From Streptomyces sp. NRRL S-646 (GTDB lineage: Bacteria; Actinomycetota; Actinomycetes; Streptomycetales; Streptomycetaceae), in contig NZ_JODC01000009.1 in the NCBI RefSeq assembly GCF_000720765.1, positions 62,001 through 126,000 of the forward strand: a stretch of 64,000 bases of DNA, written 5' to 3'. The translations under genes and the position numbers were made by a program. Position 1 is the stretch's first letter. Every line of letters begins with the position of its first letter. Below are positions 45,091 through 54,025 of this stretch, one piece after another. The notes below the pieces were generated by a model that made no database searches, had not been told where the DNA came from, and saw nothing but the letters and a program-made list of their open reading frames with translations.

Positions 45091-46869
45091 GTGTCACCTG
45101 ACGACCCGACCACGACCGAACAGCCGATGCCTCGGGACCGTACGCACCGCCGTAGCCGAACGCGCCGCCGCATCGTGGCGGGGGCAGTGGCGACCCTGGT
45201 GGCCGGGGCCGGCGCGGGCGTCCTGGCGCTCAGCGCGAACGCCGCGCCGGCCGTCGGCATCACGGTGGATGCCGGTACCTCGCTGGGCACGGTGCCCAGC
45301 ACCGGGGTCGGCCTCAACACGGCGGTCTACGACTCGTACATGACCGACACCACGGCGTCATCGCTGATGAAGGGCGCCGGAGTCCGGCAGCTGCGCTACC
45401 CCGGTGGCTCCTACGCGGACGCCTACCACTGGAAGACCCACACCCTCGACGGCGGCGGCTGGGTCGCGCCCGGGACCGACTTCGACCACTTCATGGCCAC
45501 CGCGAAGAGGGTCGGCGCCCAGCCGATCATCACCGCCAACTACGGCTCCGGCACGCCCCAGGAGGCCGCCGACTGGGTCAAGTACGCCAATGTCGACAAG
45601 GGCTACGGCGTGAAGTACTGGGAGATCGGCAACGAGGTCTCCGGCAACGGGTACTACGGCAGCAAATGGGAGCTCGACAACCACGCCGACAAAAGCCCCA
45701 GGGAGTACGCGAAGAACCTCCTCGCCTACGCGAAGGCGATGAAGGCCGTGGACCCGAAGGTGAAGATCGGGGCGGTGCTCAACACTCCGGGTTCCTGGCC
45801 GGACGGGGTGATGGCCGCGGGTGACACCGCCGACTGGAACCACACCGTGCTCGCCATCGCCGGCAAGTCGATCGACTTCGTGATCATCCACTCGTACCCG
45901 AGCGCTTCCAGCACGGCGGACCTGCTGAACTCCCCCACCCAGGTCGCGGGTGTCACCTCCGCGGTGCGCTCGCTGCTCACCACCTACGCGGGTGCGCACG
46001 CCGCCTCGGTCGAGATCGCGGTCACCGAGACCGACAGCACCCAGTCGCCGGCCCTCACCAGCCAGGCCGCGGCCCTGTTCGCGTCGGACACGTACATGAA
46101 CTGGTTCGAACACGGCGCCGTCAACGTCGACTGGTGGGACCTGCACAACGGCATGGGCAAGGCACCCACCACCGTGGGCGGCGAGACCGACTACCTGGAC
46201 CAGGGCGTGCTCTCCAGCGGAAGCTGCGCCGGCGGGCACTGCGAACCGGCCCGTGAGACGCCCTTCCCCACCTACTGGGGCATCCGCTCGCTGACCGCGC
46301 TGGCCCGTCCCGGCGACACCATGGTCAAGGCGTCCTCCGCCAAGCAGTCGGTCGCCGTGCACGCGGTGCGCAGCAGGGACGGCGGCCTGAACGTCATGCT
46401 GATCAACAAGGACCCGCAGAACACGGCACAGGTGTCGCTCTCCTACAAGGGATACACACCGGCCGCGGGGGCGGTCAGGACCGTTTCGTACACCAAGGGC
46501 GGCACCGCCCTGACCACGGCGGCGCGGGGAACGGCGGCCGCACAGACACTGCCCCCGTACTCGATCACGACCCTCCAGCTGAAGCCCGCGTCCGCGGCCT
46601 CCCGCGCCCACGCCCCGTCCCCCGCCCCCACCCCGAGCGCCGCCGCCCCGGTCGCCGCCGCCTCCGGCACGATCGGCACCCGGGCGCAGGCCTCGGCAGC
46701 CGGCGTACCCGTCGGTCGGCCCGACCGGAGCGACACGGCCGGCGACCTGGCCTCCACCGGGATGGGCGACACCGTCACCTACAGCGCCCTCGGTGGCCTG
46801 CTGGCCCTCGCCGCCGGCTCCGTACTGGTGCTTCGCAGGCGCCGCAGCAGGGGTTCGCACGCCAGGTGA
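45091..46869 (+). CDS. Sortase-anchored clan-A glycosidase (alpha-L-arabinofuranosidase-like)
   Basis: 592 residues from GTG 45091 (VSPDDPTTTEQPMPRD), with GGGAG seven bases upstream. A long signal peptide with twin Arg (RRSRTRRRIVAGAV) ends in SANAA. The catalytic part has RYPGGSYADAYHW, the acid/base Glu in KYWEIGNEVSG and the probable nucleophile in EIAVTETDS, as in GH51/GH39-type arabinofuranosidases. A beta domain and an Ala/Pro linker follow. The C-terminus is a wall-sorting signal: LASTG, a hydrophobic helix and RRRRSRG. LAxTG is the class E sortase motif in Streptomyces. The enzyme should be displayed on the cell wall. Confidence 0.8.
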   Translation: MSPDDPTTTEQPMPRDRTHRRSRTRRRIVAGAVATLVAGAGAGVLALSANAAPAVGITVDAGTSLGTVPSTGVGLNTAVYDSYMTDTTASSLMKGAGVRQLRYPGGSYADAYHWKTHTLDGGGWVAPGTDFDHFMATAKRVGAQPIITANYGSGTPQEAADWVKYANVDKGYGVKYWEIGNEVSGNGYYGSKWELDNHADKSPREYAKNLLAYAKAMKAVDPKVKIGAVLNTPGSWPDGVMAAGDTADWNHTVLAIAGKSIDFVIIHSYPSASSTADLLNSPTQVAGVTSAVRSLLTTYAGAHAASVEIAVTETDSTQSPALTSQAAALFASDTYMNWFEHGAVNVDWWDLHNGMGKAPTTVGGETDYLDQGVLSSGSCAGGHCEPARETPFPTYWGIRSLTALARPGDTMVKASSAKQSVAVHAVRSRDGGLNVMLINKDPQNTAQVSLSYKGYTPAAGAVRTVSYTKGGTALTTAARGTAAAQTLPPYSITTLQLKPASAASRAHAPSPAPTPSAAAPVAAASGTIGTRAQASAAGVPVGRPDRSDTAGDLASTGMGDTVTYSALGGLLALAAGSVLVLRRRRSRGSHAR

Positions 46870-46887
46870 GCCCCTGCCGCGCCGACG

Positions 46888-46942
46888 GCCGACGGCCCGG
46901 GCACCGCCGCCCACCAGCGGCGTGAGCCCCGGGCCGTCGGCC
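46888..46942. terminator. Terminator after the sortase-anchored glycosidase
   Basis: A 14-bp stem GCCGACGGCCCGGG / CCCGGGCCGTCGGC with a loop of 26 bases, 18 bases after the stop. The remaining sequence up to 47210 shows nothing further that I can identify. Confidence 0.7.
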
Positions 46943-47227
46943 TCCGCGCCGGTGTTCCACCACACAGGAACCCGCGCGCGGCGATGACCTTCCCGCCCGG
47001 CCGTCTCTTCCTCGCCCCTGGATGAGTCGAGCCGGGGGGAAGGGCCTTCGCACCCGGATCGGAGGCGTGGGACCACAGCCTCCGGATCGGGGCTCCAAGC
47101 CCCCCCGGCCGTCCGGCTGCGGTCACCCATTCATCATTCGCAGGCAACCCGGATGTCACCCGGCTATCCGTATGGTCGCCATTCAAATGTCAGGACGTCT
47201 TGTACCGCACCTACGGAGGTACGCGTC

Positions 47228-50200
47228 ATGGGGCGGCCCGAGAGACCGGTGGACCCGACGGCCGGGCCCGTCCAGCGGCTCGCGCACGAGCTGCGCGAGC
47301 TGCGGAAGGCCGCAGGCAGCCCCTCCTACCGGACGATGGCTAAAGCGGCGGGCTTCTCGGCGACCGCCCTGTCAATGGCCGCCGCCGGTGAACGGCTTCC
47401 CTCTCTCGCCGTGGTCCAGGGCTACGTACGCGCCTGCGGGGGCGATCCCGCCGAGTGGGAGCCGCGCTGGAAGGCCGCCGAAGCGGAGGCGAACCAGGCG
47501 GCCTCGGTGGAGGACATCGAGGACGCTCCGTCGCCGTACCGCGGTCTCGCCCGGTTCGAGCCTGACGACAGGCATCTGTTCTTCGGCCGCGACCGCGTGG
47601 TCGACGAGGTCGGGCACCTGGTGTGCGAGCACCGGTTCGCGGTGCTGTTCGGCCCCTCGGGGAGCGGGAAGTCGTCCCTGCTGCGGGCCGGGCTGGTCCC
47701 GCGGCTGCGGGCGGAGATCGTGGCGCTCGGTTGCCCTGCCACGCTGCGGATCCTCACCCCGGGAGCCATGCCGGCCACGACGTACGGACATCTGCTGAGC
47801 CCCGCCGAGGACGAGCCGGAGAGCTGGGTGGTGGTGGACCAGTTCGAGGAGGTCTTCACCCTCTGCCGCGACCCGCAGGAACGTTCCCGCTTCGTCGACC
47901 TGCTGCTCGCCGCCCGCGCCCCGGACAGCAGACTGCGCGTGCTGGTCGCCGTGCGCGCCGACTTCTACGCCCGCTGCGCCGAGCACCGGGGCCTCGCGGA
48001 CGCGCTGCGCGGCGCCGGGCTGCTGCTCGGCCCGATGACGGCGGACGAGCTGCGGGAGGCGGTGGTCGGACCCGCGCAGGCGGCCGGATGCCGCGTGGAG
48101 CGGACGCTGACCGCCCGCCTGGTCGACGAGGTGCAGGGCGAGCCCGGCGGGCTGCCGATGCTCTCGCACGCGCTGCTGGAGACCTGGCGCCGCCGCAAGG
48201 GCCGGATGCTCACCCTCGCCGGGTACGAGGCCGTCGGCGGGGTGCGGGGCGCGATCGCGGCGAGTGCGGAGGAGGTGTACGGCGGACTGTCCCCGGCCCA
48301 GGCGGGTGCCGCCCGGCGGGTGCTGCTGCGGATGGTCGAGCCGGGTCAGGGCACCCCCGACACCCGCCGCCCGCTCACCCGGGCCGAGCTGGAGGAGTGG
48401 GCGGATGCCGATGTGCGGGTGGTGGTGGAGCGGCTGACCCGGGCCCGGCTGCTGACCGCCGACGAGGACGGCGTCCAGCTCGCCCACGAGGCCCTGATCA
48501 CCTGCTGGCCCCGGCTGCACGGCTGGATCGAGGAGGACCGGGAGCGGCTGCGGCACCACCGGATGCTCGCGGACGCGGCCCGCACCTGGCTGGAACACGA
48601 CCGCGACCCGGGCTACCTGTACCGGGGCAACCGGCTGGCCCGCACCGAGGAGCTGTTCCCGGACCTCGCGGCCGACCTCGCGCTGACGGTGCCGGAGCGG
48701 GCCTTCCTCGGCGCCGCATTGGACGCCCGGGCGGCGGAGCAGCGGGCCGCGGCCCGGATCAGCCGCAGGCACCGCATCCTGACCGTGTCGCTGTCCGCCG
48801 TCCTGGCGGTGGCGCTGCTGACGGCCCTCGCCGTCTGGCGTGCCTACGACGACAACGAGCGCCGGCGCACCCAGGAAGCGGCCCGCCAGGTCGCCGACGT
48901 GGCCGACGCGCTGCGCACCACCGACCCGCGCACCGCACTGCTGCTGGGCGCGGCCGCCTGGCGCGTCGCCGAGCTGCCCGAGTCCCGCCGCGCCCTGCTC
49001 GGCTCCCTCGCCCAGCAGGAGACGGACACCTTCACCGACCCCGTGCCCGGCGATTCCGCCTGGCGTTCCCTCTCCGCTTCCGGCCGCACCCTGCTGAGCC
49101 CGGTCGACCGCACCTGGCGCTCCTGGGACGTGCGAACGGGCCGGCGCACCGGCTCGGGCCGGCTGCCCGACGGCATGGTTGTCGGGGCGAGCCCGGACGT
49201 GCGGGTGCTCGTGGTCAGCGGCGAGGACGGGATACGGCTGTGGGACACGGCCACCGGGCACTGGACCGGTGGTCCCGATCCGCTGCCGCAGGTCACCGAC
49301 GTCCGCTTCACCGGCGACGACCGTGCCTTCCTGGTTGCCGAGGGCGACCGGCTGCGGCTGCGCTCGGTCGCGGACGGCCGTGTGCTGTTCGAGGCCCCGG
49401 CACCGGGTACGACGGCCACGGCGCTCAGCGCGGACGGGCGGCGGGCAGCCGTCTGCTCCGGCGGGCGGGCCCCTCAGCTGTGGGACATCCCCGGTCGCCG
49501 TGCCCTGTCCGGCGACTGGCAGAAGGACCGCATCTGCGACGAGGACACGAACACGACCGTCCTCGCGCTCGACGGAGACCGGCTGGCCGCCACCACCGGC
49601 ACCGGGCTCCGGGTCTGGGACACCGGAACCGGCAAGCGGATCGCAGACCTCGCCGACAACGGCGTGAAGCACGCCTCCTTCAGCCCGGACGGCGCCTTCC
49701 TCGCGACGGCCGACCGCGAGGAGATCCGGGTGCGTCGGCTGGCGGCCCCCGAAGTGCCCGTCTTCCGGCACTCCCTGAACAACCAGCGCCCCTACAGCGG
49801 CCTGGCCTGGGACCCGGACGGCCGCACCCTGCGCTACCTGGAGGGCAGCACCGTCCACACCCTCGACCTCGGCGCGGCGGTCACCCCGGCCTGGCACGGC
49901 ACCCCGCTCGACGCCGTCGGCTTCAGCCCCGACGGCCGTACGTACGCCACGGCCGAGCGATCCGGCGACCGCTACCTCTTCCGGCTCCGCGCCACCGCCG
50001 ACGACCGGCTGACACGCACCCTGCCCCCGGTGAACGTACCGGTCCTCCGCGATCCCGACCCGGCGATCCCCGTCGCCCCTCTCCCCCTGCTGGCGTTCAG
50101 CCCGGACGGCACGGCGCTCGCGTACGGCGTCTCGGCGCCCGGCCGGGAGGCCGTCGCACAGTCGTTCACGGTGTGGGACATCGCCCGTCGCCGCGTCCGC

Positions 50201-50968
50201 TCCACCATGGACCTGCCCAAAGACCCGGTGGTGAAGGCCGCTCTCGGACCCGGTGGGCGCACCCTGTACGCCGCCCGCTCCCCTCTCCGGCCTGGCGGCG
50301 ACCTGTACGGCGAGGCTTGGGACACCGCGGCTCGCCGCAGGACGGCGGTGCTGCCGGGGCTGGCCAGTGTTCACCTGGCCGTGCGCCCCGACGGCGGGCT
50401 GCTGGTCGGTGACGGACGGCTCGCCGGGCTGCCGTTGGCCAAGGTCGCGCGCCGCGACCTGGTGCAGGGCGAGCACGTGGGCGCGGTGGGGTTCTCCGCC
50501 GACGGCTCCGTACTCGCGGTCGGCGACGACATGGGGCGGGTCGCCCTGTGGGACAGGACGGCGAGCCGGCGTGCCGGTGTGCTGCGCAACGTCTTCCCCG
50601 CGCCGCTCGGTGACCGCCCGGAGGCGGTGAGCGCGCTGGCGTTCAGCCCCGACGGCCGGACGCTGGCGGTGGGCGGCGACGCCGGGAGCGTGCAGCTGTG
50701 GGACGTGGCGACCCGCCAGCCGCTCGGCACCCCGCTGACCACGCCCGGCGACGCCGTCGAGTCCCTGGCCTTCTCCCCCGACGGCACGACCCTGTACACG
50801 GGCAGTGCGCACGTCCCGCTCCAGCGGTACGCCGTCGATCCCGGACGGGCGCTCGCGCGGGTCTGCGCCCGGGCGGGCACCGACCTGACGCGGGAACAGT
50901 GGCGGACGTACGTGCCGGACGCACCCTATCGGCGGACGTGCGGGGTCAGTGCGGGAGCCGGGGAGTGA
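47228..50968 (+). CDS. HTH - STAND NTPase (nSTAND1) - TM - WD40 protein
   Basis: 1246 residues from ATG 47228, GGAGG nine bases upstream. Domain order: an XRE-like N-terminus (HELRELRKAAGSPSYRTMAK, ALSMAAAGERLPSL); then SPYRGLARFEPDDRHLFFGR leading into a STAND NTPase with Walker A FGPSGSGKSSLLRAGL near 142 and Walker B WVVVDQFEEVFTLC near 200; a helical arm; a membrane helix near 518-538 (ILTVSLSAVLAVALLTALAVW); then a WD40 beta-propeller to the end with repeats such as LAFSPDGRTLAVGGDAGSVQLWD. STAND ATPases are signal hubs that oligomerise on ligand binding. In bacteria some act in phage defence. The ligand here is unknown. Confidence 0.85.
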   Translation: MGRPERPVDPTAGPVQRLAHELRELRKAAGSPSYRTMAKAAGFSATALSMAAAGERLPSLAVVQGYVRACGGDPAEWEPRWKAAEAEANQAASVEDIEDAPSPYRGLARFEPDDRHLFFGRDRVVDEVGHLVCEHRFAVLFGPSGSGKSSLLRAGLVPRLRAEIVALGCPATLRILTPGAMPATTYGHLLSPAEDEPESWVVVDQFEEVFTLCRDPQERSRFVDLLLAARAPDSRLRVLVAVRADFYARCAEHRGLADALRGAGLLLGPMTADELREAVVGPAQAAGCRVERTLTARLVDEVQGEPGGLPMLSHALLETWRRRKGRMLTLAGYEAVGGVRGAIAASAEEVYGGLSPAQAGAARRVLLRMVEPGQGTPDTRRPLTRAELEEWADADVRVVVERLTRARLLTADEDGVQLAHEALITCWPRLHGWIEEDRERLRHHRMLADAARTWLEHDRDPGYLYRGNRLARTEELFPDLAADLALTVPERAFLGAALDARAAEQRAAARISRRHRILTVSLSAVLAVALLTALAVWRAYDDNERRRTQEAARQVADVADALRTTDPRTALLLGAAAWRVAELPESRRALLGSLAQQETDTFTDPVPGDSAWRSLSASGRTLLSPVDRTWRSWDVRTGRRTGSGRLPDGMVVGASPDVRVLVVSGEDGIRLWDTATGHWTGGPDPLPQVTDVRFTGDDRAFLVAEGDRLRLRSVADGRVLFEAPAPGTTATALSADGRRAAVCSGGRAPQLWDIPGRRALSGDWQKDRICDEDTNTTVLALDGDRLAATTGTGLRVWDTGTGKRIADLADNGVKHASFSPDGAFLATADREEIRVRRLAAPEVPVFRHSLNNQRPYSGLAWDPDGRTLRYLEGSTVHTLDLGAAVTPAWHGTPLDAVGFSPDGRTYATAERSGDRYLFRLRATADDRLTRTLPPVNVPVLRDPDPAIPVAPLPLLAFSPDGTALAYGVSAPGREAVAQSFTVWDIARRRVRSTMDLPKDPVVKAALGPGGRTLYAARSPLRPGGDLYGEAWDTAARRRTAVLPGLASVHLAVRPDGGLLVGDGRLAGLPLAKVARRDLVQGEHVGAVGFSADGSVLAVGDDMGRVALWDRTASRRAGVLRNVFPAPLGDRPEAVSALAFSPDGRTLAVGGDAGSVQLWDVATRQPLGTPLTTPGDAVESLAFSPDGTTLYTGSAHVPLQRYAVDPGRALARVCARAGTDLTREQWRTYVPDAPYRRTCGVSAGAGE

Positions 50969-51593
50969 GCTGCCGGGCCAGCGATACGAGGCGGTCGGCG
51001 TCCGTCGCCCCGTCTGTGTCCGCGAGGGTGAGCACCCAGGTCCTGGAACCCGCGCGCCACACCACGTAGGCGACGTTCTGCGGCGGCTGCAGCACCTGCA
51101 CGGTCTCGCGGAAGGCGCCCTGCCCCAGCCCGGCGACCTCGGTGACCTTCACGTCGCGCATGCCCGCCGACGCGGGGTCGCGGACCAGGTTGTGCGAGGC
51201 GGAGACCTCGGCGTCGTAGGAGCGTGCGGACGGGTTGAGGGTCAGCAGGGCCGTCCCGTCGCCGGAGGCGTAGCTACAGGAGTCCAAAGCCGTGCCATTG
51301 CCGGGTGCGACGCGGGGAGCCTGCTTCGGGCCGGTCAGCACCTGCCCGGCGGCGGACCGGTCTAGGACGGCGCACAGGCGGGAAGGCGGCAGCGTCTTGG
51401 GCGAGGAGGTGACGGAGGGGGTGACGGCGGGGCCGGGCGAGACGGTCGTCATCGGATCTGCACCGGAGGGGGAAGCTCCCGCGGCGGCCGGGGATGCGCT
51501 GCCCGGGGAGCAGGAGGCCAGCAGAGCGCACAGGAGGGCGGCGGCCGCGGGCAGGGCGGTGCGGGGGAGACGGCGGAGACTGCGCGGGTGCAT
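50946..51593 (-). CDS. Lipoprotein, DUF3558-like
   Basis: A 215-residue protein with lipobox LLASCSP (Cys about 28). The mature part has a Ser/Pro linker and a DUF3558-like domain: SRLCAVLDRSAAGQVLTG, ALDSCSYASGDGTALLTLN and GAFRETVQVL. Two Cys can form a disulphide. It is expected on the outer membrane face. Its 3' end overlaps the end of the convergent STAND gene by 23 bases. Confidence 0.75.
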   Translation of the reverse strand: MHPRSLRRLPRTALPAAAALLCALLASCSPGSASPAAAGASPSGADPMTTVSPGPAVTPSVTSSPKTLPPSRLCAVLDRSAAGQVLTGPKQAPRVAPGNGTALDSCSYASGDGTALLTLNPSARSYDAEVSASHNLVRDPASAGMRDVKVTEVAGLGQGAFRETVQVLQPPQNVAYVVWRAGSRTWVLTLADTDGATDADRLVSLARQLTPRLPH

Positions 51594-51635
51594 GGCCGGG
51601 GTTCCTCATGAGGTCGGAGGTCGAACAGGAGGGAG

Positions 51636-51675
51636 GCCCGGCCCCGGTGAAGGTGCAGGAACACCGGGGCCGGGC
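51636..51675 (-). terminator. Terminator after the Trp-rich secreted protein gene
   Basis: A 14-bp stem GCCCGGCCCCGGTG / CACCGGGGCCGGGC with a 12-base loop, just past the stop at 51689. It separates this gene from the lipoprotein gene. Confidence 0.75.
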
Positions 51676-51688
51676 CGGCTTTGGGGTG

Positions 51689-52339
51689 TCAGTCCCAGAT
51701 GTTGTACGAGCCGTAGTCGTTGACCCGGAGGTTGGCCTGCCACGAGCCCCACTCGTAGTTGCCGTCCCACCAGTACCGCTCCGAGCCGTGTTCGCAGCCG
51801 GAGTGGTCGGTGCGGAAGGCGCCGACGAAGGTGCCCTTCGTCCAGCGGCGCTCCACCACCTGGATCGGCTGGGCGTACTGGCCCGGGCGCAGGTTCGTGG
51901 TGAAGTTGAACGTGGTGGAGGTGGACCCGTTGCGGCCGTAGGAGGGGGTGACGCTGGCGAGCACCTGGTTGAGCCACGGGACGGGGTTGCTGACGCTGAC
52001 GCCGACCGACCACTGCCAGCCCGTCGTCTTCTGCTGCTGCCAGGCGTACTGGCAGCCGGGTGAGTTCGTGGGGCAGCGGAAAGTGGGTCCGCGCCACACC
52101 CAGTCCTGGAAGGTGTTGCCGGCCTGGGTCTGGGACTTGGCCCAGGTGGTGTCGCCCTTGCGGATGTCGTAGCCGTCCGGCTTCCAGCACCAGGTGTCCG
52201 CCGAGGCGGAGCCGGGCGAGGCCAGCAGGATGAGCGGCGCGAGACCAAGACTCAGCGCCGACGCCAGCCAGCGGCGGTGCTTGCTCTTCTTCTTCACTGT
52301 GGGCTCTGCTGCGGGGGTCGTCAGAGCGTGGGGACGCAC
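51689..52339 (-). CDS. Secreted Trp/Tyr-rich protein, unknown function
   Basis: 216 residues from GTG 52339 (VRPHALTTPAAEPTVKKKSK), chosen for AAGGAG eight bases before it. The signal peptide is LASALSLGLAPLILLASPGSASA. The mature protein, about 170 residues, is very rich in Trp: DTWCWKPDGYDIRKGDTTW, TTGWQWSVGVSVSNPVPWL, YWWDGNYEWGSW. Three or four Cys could pair. The beta-strand-like pattern suggests a compact extracellular binding protein. I recognise no family. Confidence 0.65.
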   Translation of the reverse strand: MRPHALTTPAAEPTVKKKSKHRRWLASALSLGLAPLILLASPGSASADTWCWKPDGYDIRKGDTTWAKSQTQAGNTFQDWVWRGPTFRCPTNSPGCQYAWQQQKTTGWQWSVGVSVSNPVPWLNQVLASVTPSYGRNGSTSTTFNFTTNLRPGQYAQPIQVVERRWTKGTFVGAFRTDHSGCEHGSERYWWDGNYEWGSWQANLRVNDYGSYNIWD

Positions 52340-52408
52340 TTGGGTGGCTCCTTGCGGGGAGAGAAGCAATGGGGGGGAGGGTCCGGTGCTGCGAGCGGTG
52401 TACGGCGG

Positions 52409-52822
52409 TCAGTGCCTGTTGACGACGATCTGGTGGTACTGGTCCGGGGTGGAGTACCAGTCGCCGTACCAGTCGTCGTTCCGGCTCCATCCCTCGCAGC
52501 TGCCGGCGCGGTAGGCCGTCAGCGAGACCTGGTCGCTGTTGGAGAACCACACGTCCGTGTAGTGGCTGGTTTCGCCGCGATGGCCGCCCGTGAGGCAGCG
52601 GTTCCACCTGTGGCCGTTGGGCTCGGTGACACTGATACGCCAGCTGTTCGCGTCGACGCTCTGGTTGACGATCGCGACGCAGGCTGTGAAGACGGGGGAG
52701 TTGCAGTGGGGGTTGGGGACGGGGACGGCGCCGGCCTCACCGGCGGCCAGGGTCAGCGACCCTCCCGCAAGGGCGACCACGGCCAGGGCGCCGGCGATTC
52801 TTCTACGGAGTGAACGGGACAC
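52409..52822 (-). CDS. Small secreted Cys-rich protein, unknown function
   Basis: 137 residues from GTG 52822 (VSRSLRRRIAGALAVVALAG), with AGGGAG seven bases upstream. The signal peptide ends near AGEAGA. The mature 105 residues hold four Cys (PHCNSPVFTACVA, NRCLTGG, GSCEGW), two likely disulphides, and many Trp/Tyr in the second half (DVWFSNSDQ, RNDDWYGDWYSTPDQYHQ). It lies 69 bases upstream of the other secreted Trp-rich gene in the same direction. The fold is unknown. Confidence 0.65.
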   Translation of the reverse strand: MSRSLRRRIAGALAVVALAGGSLTLAAGEAGAVPVPNPHCNSPVFTACVAIVNQSVDANSWRISVTEPNGHRWNRCLTGGHRGETSHYTDVWFSNSDQVSLTAYRAGSCEGWSRNDDWYGDWYSTPDQYHQIVVNRH

Positions 52823-53156
52823 GGCCCCGCTCCCTTCTGTCCGGTCGGGTTCAGGCACAACCGAATCTCGGGGGCGGGCGGTTGATCAGACAGTCGGATC
52901 CAGGAAGAAATCAATTCCTCAGTGAGTGATCAATCCGAGCTGTTCAACCAGTGAAGATCCTCTTGATCGTGTGTTCCTGCTGGTCGGGGGCGGTTGTCCG
53001 GCGTGGCGTACGCGTCTTCGCAGACCGCTTGGACGGACACGATCAGTGGCCCGGCTTGAGGAGCTTGTTGCAGCGGCGGTGGGACGGGCAGGCCAGGGGG
53101 CCTCGTGTCCGCCGCTGCAGCGCGCCCCTTCACTCGCCCCCATCGACTTGATCGAA
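52823..53156. other. Non-coding stretch upstream of the TetR gene
   Basis: About 330 bases with no gene I can support. It should contain the promoter of the secreted-protein genes (minus). A half-site CGACTT at 53144-53149 matches the operator of the TetR gene just downstream. Confidence 0.4.
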
Positions 53157-53187
53157 CGACTTGACCAATGGACTAAGTCGATACAAT
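53157..53187 (+). promoter_or_regulatory. Operator and promoter of the TetR gene
   Basis: A 24-base imperfect palindrome, CGACTTGACC - AATG - GACTAAGTCG (53157-53180), with the -35-like TTGACC inside the left arm and a -10-like TACAAT at 53182-53187. Spacing is short (15). It lies 7-37 bases before the start codon, as expected for autorepression. Confidence 0.6.
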
Positions 53188-53193
53188 GGGAGC

Positions 53194-53817
53194 ATGGCTC
53201 ACGTCTCCGCGGCCGAACGCCGCCCCCAGCTGATCAAAGCGGCCATCGACCTCATGGCCAGGGAGGGCGTCGCAGCCGGAAGCACGCGCGCCATCGCTGC
53301 CGAGCTGGGCGTCGCACAGGCCACCGTGCACTACACGTTCGGCACGAAAGAGGGGCTCTACCGCGCCGTCATGGAGCAGCTCACCGAGGACCTGGTCGCG
53401 CAGGTCGAGCGGGCGGCACCCGAGGACGCCGGTTTCGAGGCGACGGTCACGGCTCTCGCCGCCGCCCTGTGGCGCACCGTGGGTGAGCAGCCCACCAGCT
53501 ACCTACTGCTCAACGAGCTGTCCATGTTCGCTCTGCGCACCCCCTCCCTGAGCGAGGCCCTGCGCAGCCACTACGGCGGGATCGTGGACGTGACGACGAA
53601 GCTGGTGAACGAGGCGGCCGAACGCACCGGCCACCAGCTGGGCCAGCCGGCCGAGACGCTCGCGCGGTTCTTCCTCGCGGGTTTCGACGGACTGACCATG
53701 CAGCACCTGTCGCTGCCCGACGAGGCTGGTGAACACACCGCGCTCCAAGCGCTGGTCTCCGCCGTCGTGGCCCTGGCGGGCGGCCGGCTGGACCTCGTGA
53801 CCGTACCTACGGACTGA
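53194..53817 (+). CDS. TetR-family regulator
   Basis: 207 residues from ATG 53194 (MAHVSAAERRPQLIKAAIDL). The N-terminal HTH is GVAAGSTRAIAAELGVAQAT then VHYTFGTKEGLY. The C-terminal part is helical with a LARFFLAGFDGLTMQHL segment. It is probably autoregulated. Candidate targets are the CYP102-type gene and the MFS gene about 0.2-5 kb away, because a palindrome of the same length and ends covers the P450 promoter. That link is inference. Confidence 0.88.
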   Translation: MAHVSAAERRPQLIKAAIDLMAREGVAAGSTRAIAAELGVAQATVHYTFGTKEGLYRAVMEQLTEDLVAQVERAAPEDAGFEATVTALAAALWRTVGEQPTSYLLLNELSMFALRTPSLSEALRSHYGGIVDVTTKLVNEAAERTGHQLGQPAETLARFFLAGFDGLTMQHLSLPDEAGEHTALQALVSAVVALAGGRLDLVTVPTD

Positions 53818-53963
53818 CCAGCACCGACGGGCCACCACGCGCATGGGCCGGGGTGGCCGGCGCCCACCTGCCGACGCGGACGGCCGCTGTCCGCGTCTGT
53901 CCGGACGTACTTCTGAACCCCGGTCGTCGAGGTGCTGTCGCATGCGGTGGCCTCGACGGCGAA

Positions 53964-54010
53964 GGGCCGAGTCCCGGCTGACGGTCATGCCGCCGACCCG
54001 GACTCGGCCC
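53964..54010. terminator. Terminator between the TetR and MFS genes
   Basis: Inverted repeat GGGCCGAGTCC / GGACTCGGCCC with a 25-base loop between convergent genes. The long loop lowers certainty. Confidence 0.55.
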
Positions 54011-54025
54011 CAGCGCCGGATGCTC

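Noticed and set aside
52926..53486. Frame upstream of and overlapping the TetR gene
   Set aside because: No start signal or family pattern. It overlaps the well-supported TetR gene in another frame.
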